64,000 bases of DNA from a bacterium (lineage in GTDB: Bacteria > Sumerlaeota > Sumerlaeia > SLMS01). Position numbers and translations under genes: made by a program. Location of the stretch: assembly GCA_016125005.1 (NCBI GenBank), contig WGMQ01000004.1, positions 62,001 to 126,000 of the forward strand, read 5' to 3'. A model generated the notes under the pieces. The model made no database searches. It saw only the letters and a list, made by a program, of their open reading frames with translations, and had not been told where the DNA came from. Positions 26,204 through 34,436 of this stretch are shown here, one piece after another (position 1 is the first letter of the stretch; the number at the start of each line of letters is the position of its first letter).

Positions 26204-27271
26204 ATGCCACAGAGGGCGCTTCGCACCTACATGGGGGCGATCCACATCCACAGCGACAAGAGCGACGGCGAGGGCTCCCTTGCCGACATCGTGTCTGCTG
26301 CCCGACAGAGCGGCGTGGACTTTGTCGTCCTGACGGATCATGGAACACGCGGCTATGGAACCGAGGGGAAGGAAGGCTGGCACGACGGCGTGCTGGTGCT
26401 TTGCGGGGAGGAGGTCAGCAACGACGACGGACACCTGCTGGCATTCGAAGGTCGCGACGACATTGGCGAGCAGATGGATGTGGAATCGGCGCTGGCGGCG
26501 GTCTCGGCCCAGCACGCCACGTCGGTCTCGATCCACCACCAGCTTCCATCGCTGGGCCCCGAGGCAACACTCATCCCGCCCCCCGTCCCCATGCAGCGGA
26601 CCAACATGGTCGAGGTCTGGTCCTTCATGGACGAGTTTCTGGCCCGGGTCCAGCCGCGCTACTTCCTTCAGGCATGCACGCGTCCGGACAAGCTGATCAA
26701 CGGCCCGTCCCGCTCGATCCTGAGGCAGTGGGACCGGGTCCTTCAGACGCGCCGCATGGCGGCCTTCGCGGGGCTGAATGTCCACGCGCGCAAGCAACCG
26801 CTCATGGAATGGAAGACGGTGTTCAGCTACCAGGTGGCGTTTCAATCACTGGTGACATGCATTCGCTGCCAGGAACTGCCCGGCGTGTCGCTTCGCGCAC
26901 GGGACCTGGTCTGGGCAGCTCTGCGCGAAGGACGCTCCTTCATGCTGAACCGCTCGGTGGGCGACGAGAAGAACTTCGATTTCCACTTCCAGTCGGCCGA
27001 TGGGCGCATCCGCTTCATGGGTGATGAATGCACCTATGACCCGCGCGGGCGGTTCTATGTGTCGCTGTCGCGCGACGCCGAGGTGGTGCTGCGGCACAAT
27101 GGGCAGCCACTGTTCTGGTCGACGGTGAAGGAAGCGTCTTTCCCCGTGGCGGGGCCGGGGAGCTATCGCATCGAGGTGCTGCTGAACCGGCGCACCTGGA
27201 TCCTGACCAATGCGATTCGCTTGGTTGACGATGAGGGCACCATGCAGCCGACGGTCAGCGATCTGACCTGA
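26204..27271 (+). CDS. PHP-domain metal-dependent phosphoesterase-like protein
   Basis: 355 residues from ATG 26204. The PHP metal site is clear: HIHSDKSDGEGSL (motif 1), VVLTDHG (motif 2), GEEVSNDDGHLLA (motif 3) and IHHQLPS, the order seen in PHP amidohydrolase-type enzymes. The C-terminal third is a beta-rich domain (GRFYVSLSRDAEVVLRHNG), common in PHP proteins that act on sugars or glycans. No signal peptide. It follows the carboxypeptidase-like gene by 88 bp in the same direction. Substrate unknown. Confidence 0.8.
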   Translation: MPQRALRTYMGAIHIHSDKSDGEGSLADIVSAARQSGVDFVVLTDHGTRGYGTEGKEGWHDGVLVLCGEEVSNDDGHLLAFEGRDDIGEQMDVESALAAVSAQHATSVSIHHQLPSLGPEATLIPPPVPMQRTNMVEVWSFMDEFLARVQPRYFLQACTRPDKLINGPSRSILRQWDRVLQTRRMAAFAGLNVHARKQPLMEWKTVFSYQVAFQSLVTCIRCQELPGVSLRARDLVWAALREGRSFMLNRSVGDEKNFDFHFQSADGRIRFMGDECTYDPRGRFYVSLSRDAEVVLRHNGQPLFWSTVKEASFPVAGPGSYRIEVLLNRRTWILTNAIRLVDDEGTMQPTVSDLT

Positions 27272-27274
27272 CGG

Positions 27275-27934
27275 TCAGGGGCGTTCGACGCGGAAGGCGT
27301 CCACTTTGGTGACGCCGCGGGAAACACGACGCGCATAGCTTTCAAAAAGCGCAAGCTGGCTGGAGAAATTGCTCGTCTTGTCCCAAGGCATCGTCCAAAC
27401 CACGTTGCCGGTGGAGACATCGTAGATCTGCACGTCTGCCTCGGCATGGCTGTACCACCAGGTAAAGGTGCGATTCACCACGGTGACGCTCTCGGTAACG
27501 GTTGGAGCCACGACAAAATCCACATTCAGGGAGCGGCCGTAGTCGAGCGGGTCCTGGCGAACCAGGATGTCCTTTCGCTGGGTGCTGCTGAGGGACGGAT
27601 AACGCCGACGGAGCAGGCGCTCCTTCTGCGACATGTAGATGGTCAGGTCTTCGCGCGAGTAGACCTCGACACCGGGTATGCGGTCGAGTTCGCGGGCGAG
27701 GGACTCGGCGATGAGGGACCCGGCGTTAGGAGACTTGAAGCGGTCATGGGCGCCGAGCCACCAGCCCTTGGTGACGACCTCGCCCTTGGGGGCCACTTCG
27801 TAAAACACCGGCGCGTCAATCACGGCAACCTTGACGGTGCGGAGATTATCCCGCTGCTGGTGGGCGCAACCGGCGCCGAGCAGGGCCATGAGCCCGGCGG
27901 CGAGGAGGAAGAACAGGTGGTAACGAGACGGCAT
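27275..27934 (-). CDS. CsgG-like lipoprotein
   Basis: 219 residues from ATG 27934, giving a signal peptide II: LFFLLAAGLMALLGAGC with lipobox GAGC. In-frame starts further upstream would only lengthen the signal. The mature part has alternating beta and alpha elements (VKVAVIDAPVFYEV, SLARELDRIPGVEVYS, VDFVVAPTVTESVTVV, ADVQIYDVSTGNVVW) typical of the CsgG/TolB-N/FlgT-like fold of envelope lipoproteins. No enzyme motif. It converges on the PHP gene with a 3-bp gap and lies 65 bp downstream of the permease gene on the same strand. Confidence 0.68.
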   Translation of the reverse strand: MPSRYHLFFLLAAGLMALLGAGCAHQQRDNLRTVKVAVIDAPVFYEVAPKGEVVTKGWWLGAHDRFKSPNAGSLIAESLARELDRIPGVEVYSREDLTIYMSQKERLLRRRYPSLSSTQRKDILVRQDPLDYGRSLNVDFVVAPTVTESVTVVNRTFTWWYSHAEADVQIYDVSTGNVVWTMPWDKTSNFSSQLALFESYARRVSRGVTKVDAFRVERP

Positions 27935-27999
27935 GGCGGCGCTTTCCAGACGGTTGACGAGGGACATCATTAGGCGACCGGCCAGCGGGTCAAGTGCCC

Positions 28000-28983
28000 T
28001 CACCGGGAGCTGGGGTCGAGGGCATCACGCAATCCATCGCCAAACAGGTTGAACGCCAGCATGGTGATGCTGATGGAAACCGCGGGGAGGATGAGCAGGT
28101 GCGGGGCGTTGGAGATCTCCGCCAGTCCGTCGCTAGCCATGGTGCCCCAGCTCGCCTGTGGCGCGCTGACACCGATGCCGACGAATGCTAGGAAGCTCTC
28201 CGTGAAGATGGCCTGCGGAATGGCAAGGGTCGACGCGACCGCCAGTGGGCCGATGCAGTTGGGCAGGATGTGGAAGAAGAGGATGCGGTAGCTCTTCTGG
28301 CCGAGTGAGCGGGCGGCCATCACATAGTCGGAGCCCGCCTGGTTGATGACCTCGCCGCGCGCCAGACGCGCCATCGTCAGCCAGTTGGTGACGCCCAGCG
28401 CGATATAGACGCAAAGAAGGTCGGGGGTGAGCAGCAGGGGGATGTTGGCGCGATCCCATCCGTGCGAGGCCAGATAGTTCTCGATCCACTTGCGAACAAA
28501 GACCTGGAGCAGCACCACGATGAGGATCACGGGGATGCTGTACAGGATGTCGACGATACGGGTGAGGACCGTGTCGAGAAAGCGCCAGGATGCCCTGCTG
28601 GACGAGTAGGCCCAGCCGGACACGACGCCGATGGCCACGCCGATGATTAGGTTGATCACCATGGCAATGACGCCGACAGCGAGGCTGATGCGGGCGCCGA
28701 CCAGAAGGCGGGCCAGCACATCGCGACCCTGTCGGTCGGTGCCGCCGGGATAATCCCAGCTCGGCGCCAAAGGCTGACCGGTCAGCTTCCGGTCCATGAA
28801 GGTCGGATCAACACTGTATATCATTGGTCCGAAGGTTGTGGTGAGGAAGAGGAGGGCGATGACAACGAGGGAGATGACGGCGGCCTTGTTCTGGAAGAAG
28901 CGGGCGGCGGCAGGATAGCGACGACGCCAGTTTTCCTTCTCTGGCGCGACAGCGGGGAGGGGCGATGCAACGGCGGTGCTCAG
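28000..28983 (-). CDS. ABC peptide transporter permease, OppC/DppC type, with apparent CTG start
   Basis: 327 residues if translation begins at CTG 28983. The frame is bounded upstream by a TGA and contains no ATG, GTG or TTG before ATG 28824, which falls after the first transmembrane helix (AAVISLVVIALLFLTTTFGP). The CTG is part of CTGA, the stop of the upstream gene, with AGGAG eight bases before. The rest is a typical permease: GTDRQGRDVLARLLVGARIS, a hydrophobic core, the EAA-type loop in ARSLGQKSYRILFFHILPN, and LAFNLFGDGLRDALDPSSR at the end. It imports peptides or related solutes with an OppB, ATPases and a binding protein, none of which is adjacent. Confidence 0.83.
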   Translation of the reverse strand: MSTAVASPLPAVAPEKENWRRRYPAAARFFQNKAAVISLVVIALLFLTTTFGPMIYSVDPTFMDRKLTGQPLAPSWDYPGGTDRQGRDVLARLLVGARISLAVGVIAMVINLIIGVAIGVVSGWAYSSSRASWRFLDTVLTRIVDILYSIPVILIVVLLQVFVRKWIENYLASHGWDRANIPLLLTPDLLCVYIALGVTNWLTMARLARGEVINQAGSDYVMAARSLGQKSYRILFFHILPNCIGPLAVASTLAIPQAIFTESFLAFVGIGVSAPQASWGTMASDGLAEISNAPHLLILPAVSISITMLAFNLFGDGLRDALDPSSR

Positions 28984-30038
28984 GTCTGGGCTCCTCGTTC
29001 GTGCTTGTCAATCTGGCGAAGCAACCCGGTGGCTCCCGGGTGGCGGGGCCACTCCATCAAAAGGGCCTCGCAGAGTCGCCGCGCGGCGGCCTGCTGGTCA
29101 AGCGCACAGAGTGCCTGTGAGATGAGGAATGTGGTCTGGGCCTCGCGGTCGGAATGCAGGGGGATCTGCTCCTTGAGGGTGGCCACGGCCCCTTGCAGCT
29201 CGCCGGAGCCGGGACGAAGGCGGGCCTTCACCAGCCGGGCGACCACATGCCCGGGCGCCCATTCCATGCACAGGGCCAGGCGGCGGATGATCTCGCTCTT
29301 GTCCCAGCCACACTGGATGCCGAGGTGCGCCACCCAAGCCTGCGCATTGGCGCCGGCGACCGGGTGCGAGGTCCATTCCTCGAAGCGATCCAGCAGGTCG
29401 GGAGAGCCACTGTCGCGGCGTGCCGAGGCCAGCAACGCCCGGTAGACAAGCCAATCATCTCCCAGCAACTGCTCCCGCAACGATTCCTCCCGCAGGCGGG
29501 TGCGGTTCAGCTTCCCGTCGGCGTCCGCCAGATAGAAATGGTGGACGAACTGATCCTCGATGAAGCGGCTTTCGACGACCAAATCCTGTCCGCGACCGGG
29601 GAGATGACAGAACGTGTAGGCGGCCACCAGACGCGAACGTTCGGGAACGCCCTGGTCGGTCACGCCCTCAAAGAACTCCGCCTCCAGGGCCTCGGTGAAG
29701 GAATCGAGTCCCTCATCGGTGCGGAGGAAAAGCTGGCGAAAGCTGGAGACGTGGGGACGATCCCCGCCCGTGCCATCGGCCCAAAAGGCCAGCAGCAAAT
29801 CGGGCGCATCGCTTCCGAAGAGCGCGCACAGGTAGCGACGATCCTGCAGGATACTGGAGCTGAGGTACTGGAACGGCCGATACGATGGAGGGGTCGGCGC
29901 TGGATCGTCCGCAGCGATTTCGCGCTCAGCCGCGGCGGCCATGGACTGAGAGCGAGGGTCGCGTTGCAGACCCCAGAGGAGTATCCCCATCAGTGCAGTC
30001 AGCACGCATGGGATAACCAGCCATTGCCAGTCCTGCAT
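28980..30038 (-). CDS. Membrane-anchored protein with TPR-like C-terminus
   Basis: 352 residues from ATG 30038, the start that places the membrane helix at the N-terminus (WLVIPCVLTALMGILLWGL). A disordered linker leads to an alpha/beta region (QYLSSSILQDRRYLCALFG, LVVESRFIEDQFVHHFYLA) and then TPR-like helices (QAWVAHLGIQCGWDKSEII, LISQALCALDQQAAARRL). It overlaps the permease gene by 4 nt and so is likely its partner, perhaps a scaffold on the transporter. No family recognised. Confidence 0.6.
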   Translation of the reverse strand: MQDWQWLVIPCVLTALMGILLWGLQRDPRSQSMAAAAEREIAADDPAPTPPSYRPFQYLSSSILQDRRYLCALFGSDAPDLLLAFWADGTGGDRPHVSSFRQLFLRTDEGLDSFTEALEAEFFEGVTDQGVPERSRLVAAYTFCHLPGRGQDLVVESRFIEDQFVHHFYLADADGKLNRTRLREESLREQLLGDDWLVYRALLASARRDSGSPDLLDRFEEWTSHPVAGANAQAWVAHLGIQCGWDKSEIIRRLALCMEWAPGHVVARLVKARLRPGSGELQGAVATLKEQIPLHSDREAQTTFLISQALCALDQQAAARRLCEALLMEWPRHPGATGLLRQIDKHERGAQT

Positions 30039-30257
30039 TCTCGCACCAAGGACGGAAAATAGGCGCCTCGTCGGCAGGCGACGCGCACGGTAGCGTGTCG
30101 AGGGGTCGGCCTTCTGACAAGCGGGAATTGGCCGAGGGGGGCGAGCAAAAGGTAGCGCGTGCGTCCCGCGCGCGAGTGGGCCCACGCGACGGAAGGGCCT
30201 CGGCTTCAACTCAGGACGGATCGGTTGGATGCGGGGCGGGCGGTGCGACTTGGCACT

Positions 30258-30276
30258 CGCGGGCAGGATGCCCGCG
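30258..30276. repeat. Palindromic hairpin CGCGGGCA-GGA-TGCCCGCG
   Basis: A perfect 8-bp inverted repeat with a 3-base loop, in the divergent interval before the riboswitch, followed by GGTACC and no T-run. The surrounding interval (30039-30350) has no convincing gene. This resembles the short intergenic palindromes seen scattered in many GC-rich genomes; its role is unknown. Confidence 0.4.
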
Positions 30277-30350
30277 GTACCTTTGCTCCCCTGATGGCAC
30301 CTCGGCTTGACCCGGGGTGGTGGGCTGACGTTTGCTCCCTCGCGTATCGG

Positions 30351-30550
30351 TTCGGCCGGTGGGACGCCAGTCCTGGCTGGTCGAGGCAAGAGGGAATCCG
30401 GTGTGAATCCGGAGCTGCCCCGCAGCGGTAAGCAGAAACGAACGCCACAAGTTGCGCACTGGGGTCAGGCCCTGGGAAGCGGTGGTTAGTAGAAACCGAT
30501 GGGATCAGGCATCCTATCGTAGCGTCTGCAAGTCCGAAGACCTGCCGGTA
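30351..30550 (+). ncRNA. Cobalamin (B12) riboswitch
   Basis: The conserved blocks occur in order: GGCCGGT near 30354 (P1 5' side), AGGGAA at 30391-30396, TCCGGTGTGAATCCGG at 30397-30412, GCTGCCCCGCAGCGGTAA at 30414-30431, CTGGGAAG at 30472-30479, and the B12 box AAGTCCGAAGACCTGCC at 30530-30546 with the P1 3' side. Layout and spacing match the btuB-type class I adenosylcobalamin switch. It lies on the plus strand, about 170 nt before the start of the secreted propeller gene at 30722; the intervening segment must hold the expression platform, and CCCTCGAGGG at about 30587-30596 is a small palindrome there. Confidence 0.95.
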
Positions 30551-30721
30551 TCGGTCGACCCCTTTGGGGCGGCCGCGAGTGACCGATCCCTCGAGGGAAG
30601 GGAAAGTCGGACGATGCACTTGCCGGGGCGCGCCATGGGCGTCCCGATGACCGGTGCCTCCACCGCTTTTCGTCGCATCGACGCGTTCGGCCTCTCACCA
30701 ATCCTCCCAATGAGGGAACCG

Positions 30722-32032
30722 ATGAGAACGGCCTTTTCGCACCTGTCCTGTCTGGCAGCAACCGCCCTGGTGGCGGGTGTCGCTGCCCAGCCAACCATCT
30801 TTCGCGCTCCGGAGCAGATCACCGACAGCGCCACCACCTACCAACTTTCCCGCAACCCGAACGGCTGCCTTGTCATGGCGCCCGGTCGACAACTCCACCT
30901 GGTCTATTGGTCCGGTGGCGAGACAACCACCGTATCCTCGCCGAGCTACGTCTACTACCGCGGCTGGAATCCGCTGACCGGATGGAGCGCGCAGGTGAGC
31001 CTTGCCGATTCGTTCGTGGGCGGCACCACCTACGTTGGCGGTCGGCAGCCGATGGCGGCCCTGACCACGGATGGCACGCTGTGGGTCACCTGGCACGACC
31101 ACCGCAACGGCACCTCGGGTTCGCCCGGGAACAACAACGACAATATAGAAATCTATACAGATCGCCTTCCCGTCGGCGGTGCCTGGTCCACGTCCGACTT
31201 CCGCGTGACGACGTCGGGGGCGGGGACGCTTGGCGACAACGGCTTCCTGCCGCGAATCGCGGCGCAGGCCGATGGCTCGCTGGTGGTGGCGTGGTACGAC
31301 TTCCACTACAACGTGGGGGTCTCAGAGATCATGGCGCGGCGCTCCGACAACACGGGCTTCTTCGAGCCGTCGACCGCGATGAACACGATGCGCTTAACCG
31401 ATGCGTCGACGCGGGGCGGGACGTTGAGCTATACAGTGCCCGACCTGGCCGTGGACACGGCCGACACCGCCCATGTGGTCTGGAGCACCGGCACCGGCGG
31501 CGCAGCCCCGCTCTACTACGCACCGCTCGCCGAGCCGATCGGCCTGGTGACGGAGACGCAGATCGCGAGCAGCACCGGTGGCTACTTCAACCCGGCCCGC
31601 CTGACGGCGGCCCCGAACGGGGACCTGTGGGTTGTCTATACGAACGACCCGAACGGTGCCAGCGACATCGTGGCGCGCCGCAAGCCCGCGGGCTCCGGCA
31701 CCTTCGATGCAGCGATCACCCTGGCGGGCGGCTCACCGCTGACCTCGGCGGCGGACCTGGAAGTCGGAGGCGATGGGAAGCTGCACCTGGTCTGGGTCGA
31801 CGAGCGCGATGGGCGACACGTCTATTATGGACGTTTTTCCGGCGCGGGCTCGCTGGAGTTCGAGGTGAAGCTGACGGAGGACGCGGGCAACTGGCAGCGT
31901 CCCACGCTGGCGCTCGACTCCGAGGACCAGCCCTTCGTGGCGATGGAACTGGATGGCGTCTCGACGAACGACCTGTGGTTCACGTTCCCGGAGGAAGCAC
32001 TGGGGGCAGAACACTGGGAGCTGTGGAAGTAA
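30722..32032 (+). CDS. Secreted BNR/sialidase-like beta-propeller under B12 riboswitch control
   Basis: 436 residues from ATG 30722 (GAGGG upstream; ATG 30710 is possible). Signal peptide MRTAFSHLSCLAATALVAG, cut near VAA-QP. The mature part is built of six or seven repeats of the form LxVxWxDxRxGxxxxYYxR (LWVTWHDHRNGT, LVVAWYDFHYNVG, AHVVWSTGTGGAAPLYYA, LWVVYTNDPNGASDIVARR, LHLVWVDERDGRHVYYGR), the pattern of BNR/exo-sialidase-like propellers, though no sialidase catalytic set is evident. The cobalamin riboswitch upstream implies a role in B12 capture or in a B12-related process. By analogy, Bacteroides BtuG is a surface beta-propeller that binds B12. Binding is inference. Confidence 0.75.
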   Translation: MRTAFSHLSCLAATALVAGVAAQPTIFRAPEQITDSATTYQLSRNPNGCLVMAPGRQLHLVYWSGGETTTVSSPSYVYYRGWNPLTGWSAQVSLADSFVGGTTYVGGRQPMAALTTDGTLWVTWHDHRNGTSGSPGNNNDNIEIYTDRLPVGGAWSTSDFRVTTSGAGTLGDNGFLPRIAAQADGSLVVAWYDFHYNVGVSEIMARRSDNTGFFEPSTAMNTMRLTDASTRGGTLSYTVPDLAVDTADTAHVVWSTGTGGAAPLYYAPLAEPIGLVTETQIASSTGGYFNPARLTAAPNGDLWVVYTNDPNGASDIVARRKPAGSGTFDAAITLAGGSPLTSAADLEVGGDGKLHLVWVDERDGRHVYYGRFSGAGSLEFEVKLTEDAGNWQRPTLALDSEDQPFVAMELDGVSTNDLWFTFPEEALGAEHWELWK

Positions 32033-32058
32033 GCCAGATGAAGCGCGGCGCGGGTCGG

Positions 32059-32712
32059 TCAGTTCGACGGCTTGCGCCGCGCGATCACGTACTCGGCAAA
32101 GCCCATCAGGTCCCAAAAAAGGCCGCCGGTGAGGTGCCCGAACTTGAAGAACGTGCGCACGGCCAGGAGCGGCAGGAGCACGATGCGCGCGATGTCTCGT
32201 CGGGTCCCGGCGCGGCGGACCGTGCAACCGCTTCGGATCAGGACGTTCGCCACTTCCTTCACGTCATAGACGCGCACATGCGTGGGATCGTCGGAGAAAT
32301 TGAGGGTCATCGGCATGCTGCGAAGCGCGAGGCTGCGCGGGCCGGGATACTCGATGTATAGATGTCCGCCCGGCGCGAGCTTCGTGACCAGGCGCGCCAG
32401 CACCTCGTCGCCGTTGTATAGATGCTCGATCACGTGGGCGATGACGATCACGTCGAAGTGATTGTCGGGAACCTCGGAATAGTCCAGCTTCGTCAGATCG
32501 ACCTGATAGAAGGCCTTCATGACGCGGAAGTCCGCCTCGTTCATCTGGTAGTCACGAACGATGTCGAGGCCGTGGTACTCGCACTTGGGAAAATGACCGA
32601 CGGTGATGGAGGGGGAATGATTCCCAGCTCCCACGTCGAGCATGCGAAAGGGCCGGTCGCCAACGATCTCGCGGACTCGCTTGAGCTTGTACGGGAGGAG
32701 GGGGGAGATCAT
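32059..32712 (-). CDS. Class I SAM-dependent methyltransferase
   Basis: 217 residues from ATG 32712. Motif I FRMLDVGAGNHSPS binds S-adenosylmethionine, Asp at the end of beta 2 is in YHGLDIV, and motif post-II is FDVIVIAHVIEHLYNGDEVL with motif III in LAPGGHLYIEYPG. It belongs to the Methyltransf_11/23 type and acts on a small molecule or glycan. The C-terminal hydrophobic stretch (GHLTGGLFWDLMGFAEYVI) may sit on the membrane. It lies 109 bp downstream of the DegT-fold gene, so a shared sugar pathway is possible. Confidence 0.8.
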   Translation of the reverse strand: MISPLLPYKLKRVREIVGDRPFRMLDVGAGNHSPSITVGHFPKCEYHGLDIVRDYQMNEADFRVMKAFYQVDLTKLDYSEVPDNHFDVIVIAHVIEHLYNGDEVLARLVTKLAPGGHLYIEYPGPRSLALRSMPMTLNFSDDPTHVRVYDVKEVANVLIRSGCTVRRAGTRRDIARIVLLPLLAVRTFFKFGHLTGGLFWDLMGFAEYVIARRKPSN

Positions 32713-32821
32713 GGGAGGGGGGCCTTGGCCGATGATGGGGCTCGCGGAAACACCAGACTCCGCATGGCTCAGGAGGCGTCGACCGGGATGGGACGCCTCC
32801 TGAGTGATCGGTGCGGCCTCG

Positions 32822-33928
32822 TTACTGGCCGTAGAACTCCAGGATCGTCTTGGCGACTTCCTGAACTTCCTTCTTCTTGAGGCCCGGGGCCACGGGGAGG
32901 GAGATCACGCGGCGGGCGAGATCCTCGGACACGGGGAAGGCGCCTTCCTTGTAGCCCAGGTACTGGAACGCGGGCTGGAGGTGGAGCGGCGTCGGGTAGT
33001 ACACCGAGTGGCCGATGCCCTTCTCCGTGAGGTGGGCGGCGAGCTTGTCGCGATCCGGAACCAGAACCGTGTACATGTTGTAGATGTGGGAGAGGTCCTC
33101 GCGGAAGGGCGGGGTGACGACGGGCGAGCCCTTGAAGAGGGAGGTGTATAGACGGGCGTTCTCGACGCGCTCGAGGTTGTTCTCGTCGAGTTCCTGCATC
33201 TTGAGGAGGAGGAGCGCGGCCTGGATCGGGTCGAGGCGGCTGTTGTAGCCGACGACATCGTGCTCGCCCTTGCCGTTCGCGCGGCCGTGCTCGCGCAGGC
33301 GACGGAGCTGCTCGGAGAGCTTGTCGTCACCGGTGGAGACCAAGCCCGCATCGCCGACGGCGCCGAGGGAGCGGGTCGGATAGAAGCTGAAGCAGCCGGC
33401 CTGGCCGAAGCTGCCGAGGCGACGTCCGCCGACGCGGGCGCCGGAGGCGTGGCGGCAGTCCTCAAGCACATAGACCGAGTAGGTGCGGGCGATCTGGCAA
33501 AGGCGGTCGATTTCCGCGGCCATGCCGAACAGGTGCACGACGATAATGGCCTTGGTCTTGGAGGTCATGGAGGCCAGCGCCAGATCGGGGTCCAGGCAGA
33601 AGGACTCGGGGCGCACGTCGACAAAGACGGGGGTGGCGCCGAGGCGGGCCACCACGTCCGCGCAGCGACCGTAGGTGAAGGCGGGGCAAAGGACTTCGTC
33701 GCCCGGACCGATGCCCAGCGCGTTGAGCGAAAGGAGCATCGCATCGGTGCCGGAGTTCGTTCCAACGCCGAACTTGCAGCCGACGTACCGGGCGAACTGT
33801 TCCTCGAACTTCTGGACCGTCGGTCCGTTGACGAACTGACCCGACTCGAAGATCTTCCGGATTTCCTCCTGATAGTCCTCCAGGAAGTGGTCATTCACAG
33901 CGTGAAGGTTGATAAACGATACGGGCAT
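32822..33928 (-). CDS. DegT/DnrJ/EryC1/StrS-family protein with the PLP lysine replaced by arginine
   Basis: 368 residues from ATG 33928. The family marks are complete: FVNGPTVQKFEEQFARY, NSGTDAMLLSLNALGIGPGDEV, CPAFTYG, FVDVRPESFCLDPD and VLEDCRHASGARVGGRRLGS. The lysine that normally forms the aldimine in SFYPTKNLGA reads Arg (near residue 184) in SFYPTRSLGAVGDAG; the codon on the coding strand is CGC. The family normally transaminates keto-sugars with glutamate. A His at this site is known in PMP-dependent 3-dehydratases, but Arg is not typical. The protein may be a pseudoenzyme, a PMP-dependent enzyme or a regulator. HIYNMYTVLVPDRDKL and YPTPLHLQPAF are otherwise normal. Confidence 0.85.
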   Translation of the reverse strand: MPVSFINLHAVNDHFLEDYQEEIRKIFESGQFVNGPTVQKFEEQFARYVGCKFGVGTNSGTDAMLLSLNALGIGPGDEVLCPAFTYGRCADVVARLGATPVFVDVRPESFCLDPDLALASMTSKTKAIIVVHLFGMAAEIDRLCQIARTYSVYVLEDCRHASGARVGGRRLGSFGQAGCFSFYPTRSLGAVGDAGLVSTGDDKLSEQLRRLREHGRANGKGEHDVVGYNSRLDPIQAALLLLKMQELDENNLERVENARLYTSLFKGSPVVTPPFREDLSHIYNMYTVLVPDRDKLAAHLTEKGIGHSVYYPTPLHLQPAFQYLGYKEGAFPVSEDLARRVISLPVAPGLKKKEVQEVAKTILEFYGQ

Positions 33929-34146
33929 TAGTTGGTCGTCCTTTCCCGGATAAAGCGCGCTGGTTGGGGACCGGTTGCATGCACCGGCCACCCCTGCGGC
34001 GGTGAGACTTGGCGAGCCGGGAAATCGGAGTCAACTGATTGTGAACCGATCGACGATTCTGCGGCTTGGGAGGCGATGACCTCTGCTCTCGATTGGCAGG
34101 GGACAGCGCTCCGGTGCCGTCATGGCAAAGTCGCTCTCGCTGGTGA

Positions 34147-34311
34147 TCACGGCCCAGCGATCCCGAACGCCCTGCCGAACTCCTCCCCGGGGACCGCTAC
34201 CTGCTCGCCATCCACCACCCGGTATCCCTGGAGTGTGACGCGCAACTCATCCAGCGGGGCGGAACCGGTATTTTCGAGGCTCAGTGTCGCCCGAAAGACC
34301 GTCCGCGTCAT
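34147..34311 (-). pseudogene. Ig-like domain fragment in a gene-poor interval
   Basis: A 54-residue frame from ATG 34311 (extendable to 34431) encoding VFRATLSLENTGSAPLDELRV, a beta-sandwich pattern common in domains of large secreted proteins, and ending abruptly. There is no ribosome site or signal. It is probably a remnant of a larger gene. The rest of 33929-34436 contains nothing I can support as a gene. Confidence 0.35.
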
Positions 34312-34436
34312 CACGGCCTCCTGAGAGAGAGACGAATGCGAACACGGGGACAGACGGACTGGGCGGCAGAGTCCGTCGGCCAACCAACCCCAAGCAGCAG
34401 TAGTGTGGCAAGCAACAGGCGCTTCGTTCATCTACC

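Noticed and set aside
28000-28824. OppC starting at ATG 28824
   Set aside because: It would remove the first transmembrane helix, which is encoded in frame directly upstream.
30452-30710. Coding sequence extended upstream through the riboswitch
   Set aside because: The extra frame overlaps the conserved B12 box, and the signal peptide starts at 30722.
32059-33928. Methyltransferase and DegT gene as part of a sugar-modification cluster
   Set aside because: No nucleotide-sugar dehydratase, epimerase or glycosyltransferase is adjacent, so the pathway cannot be claimed.
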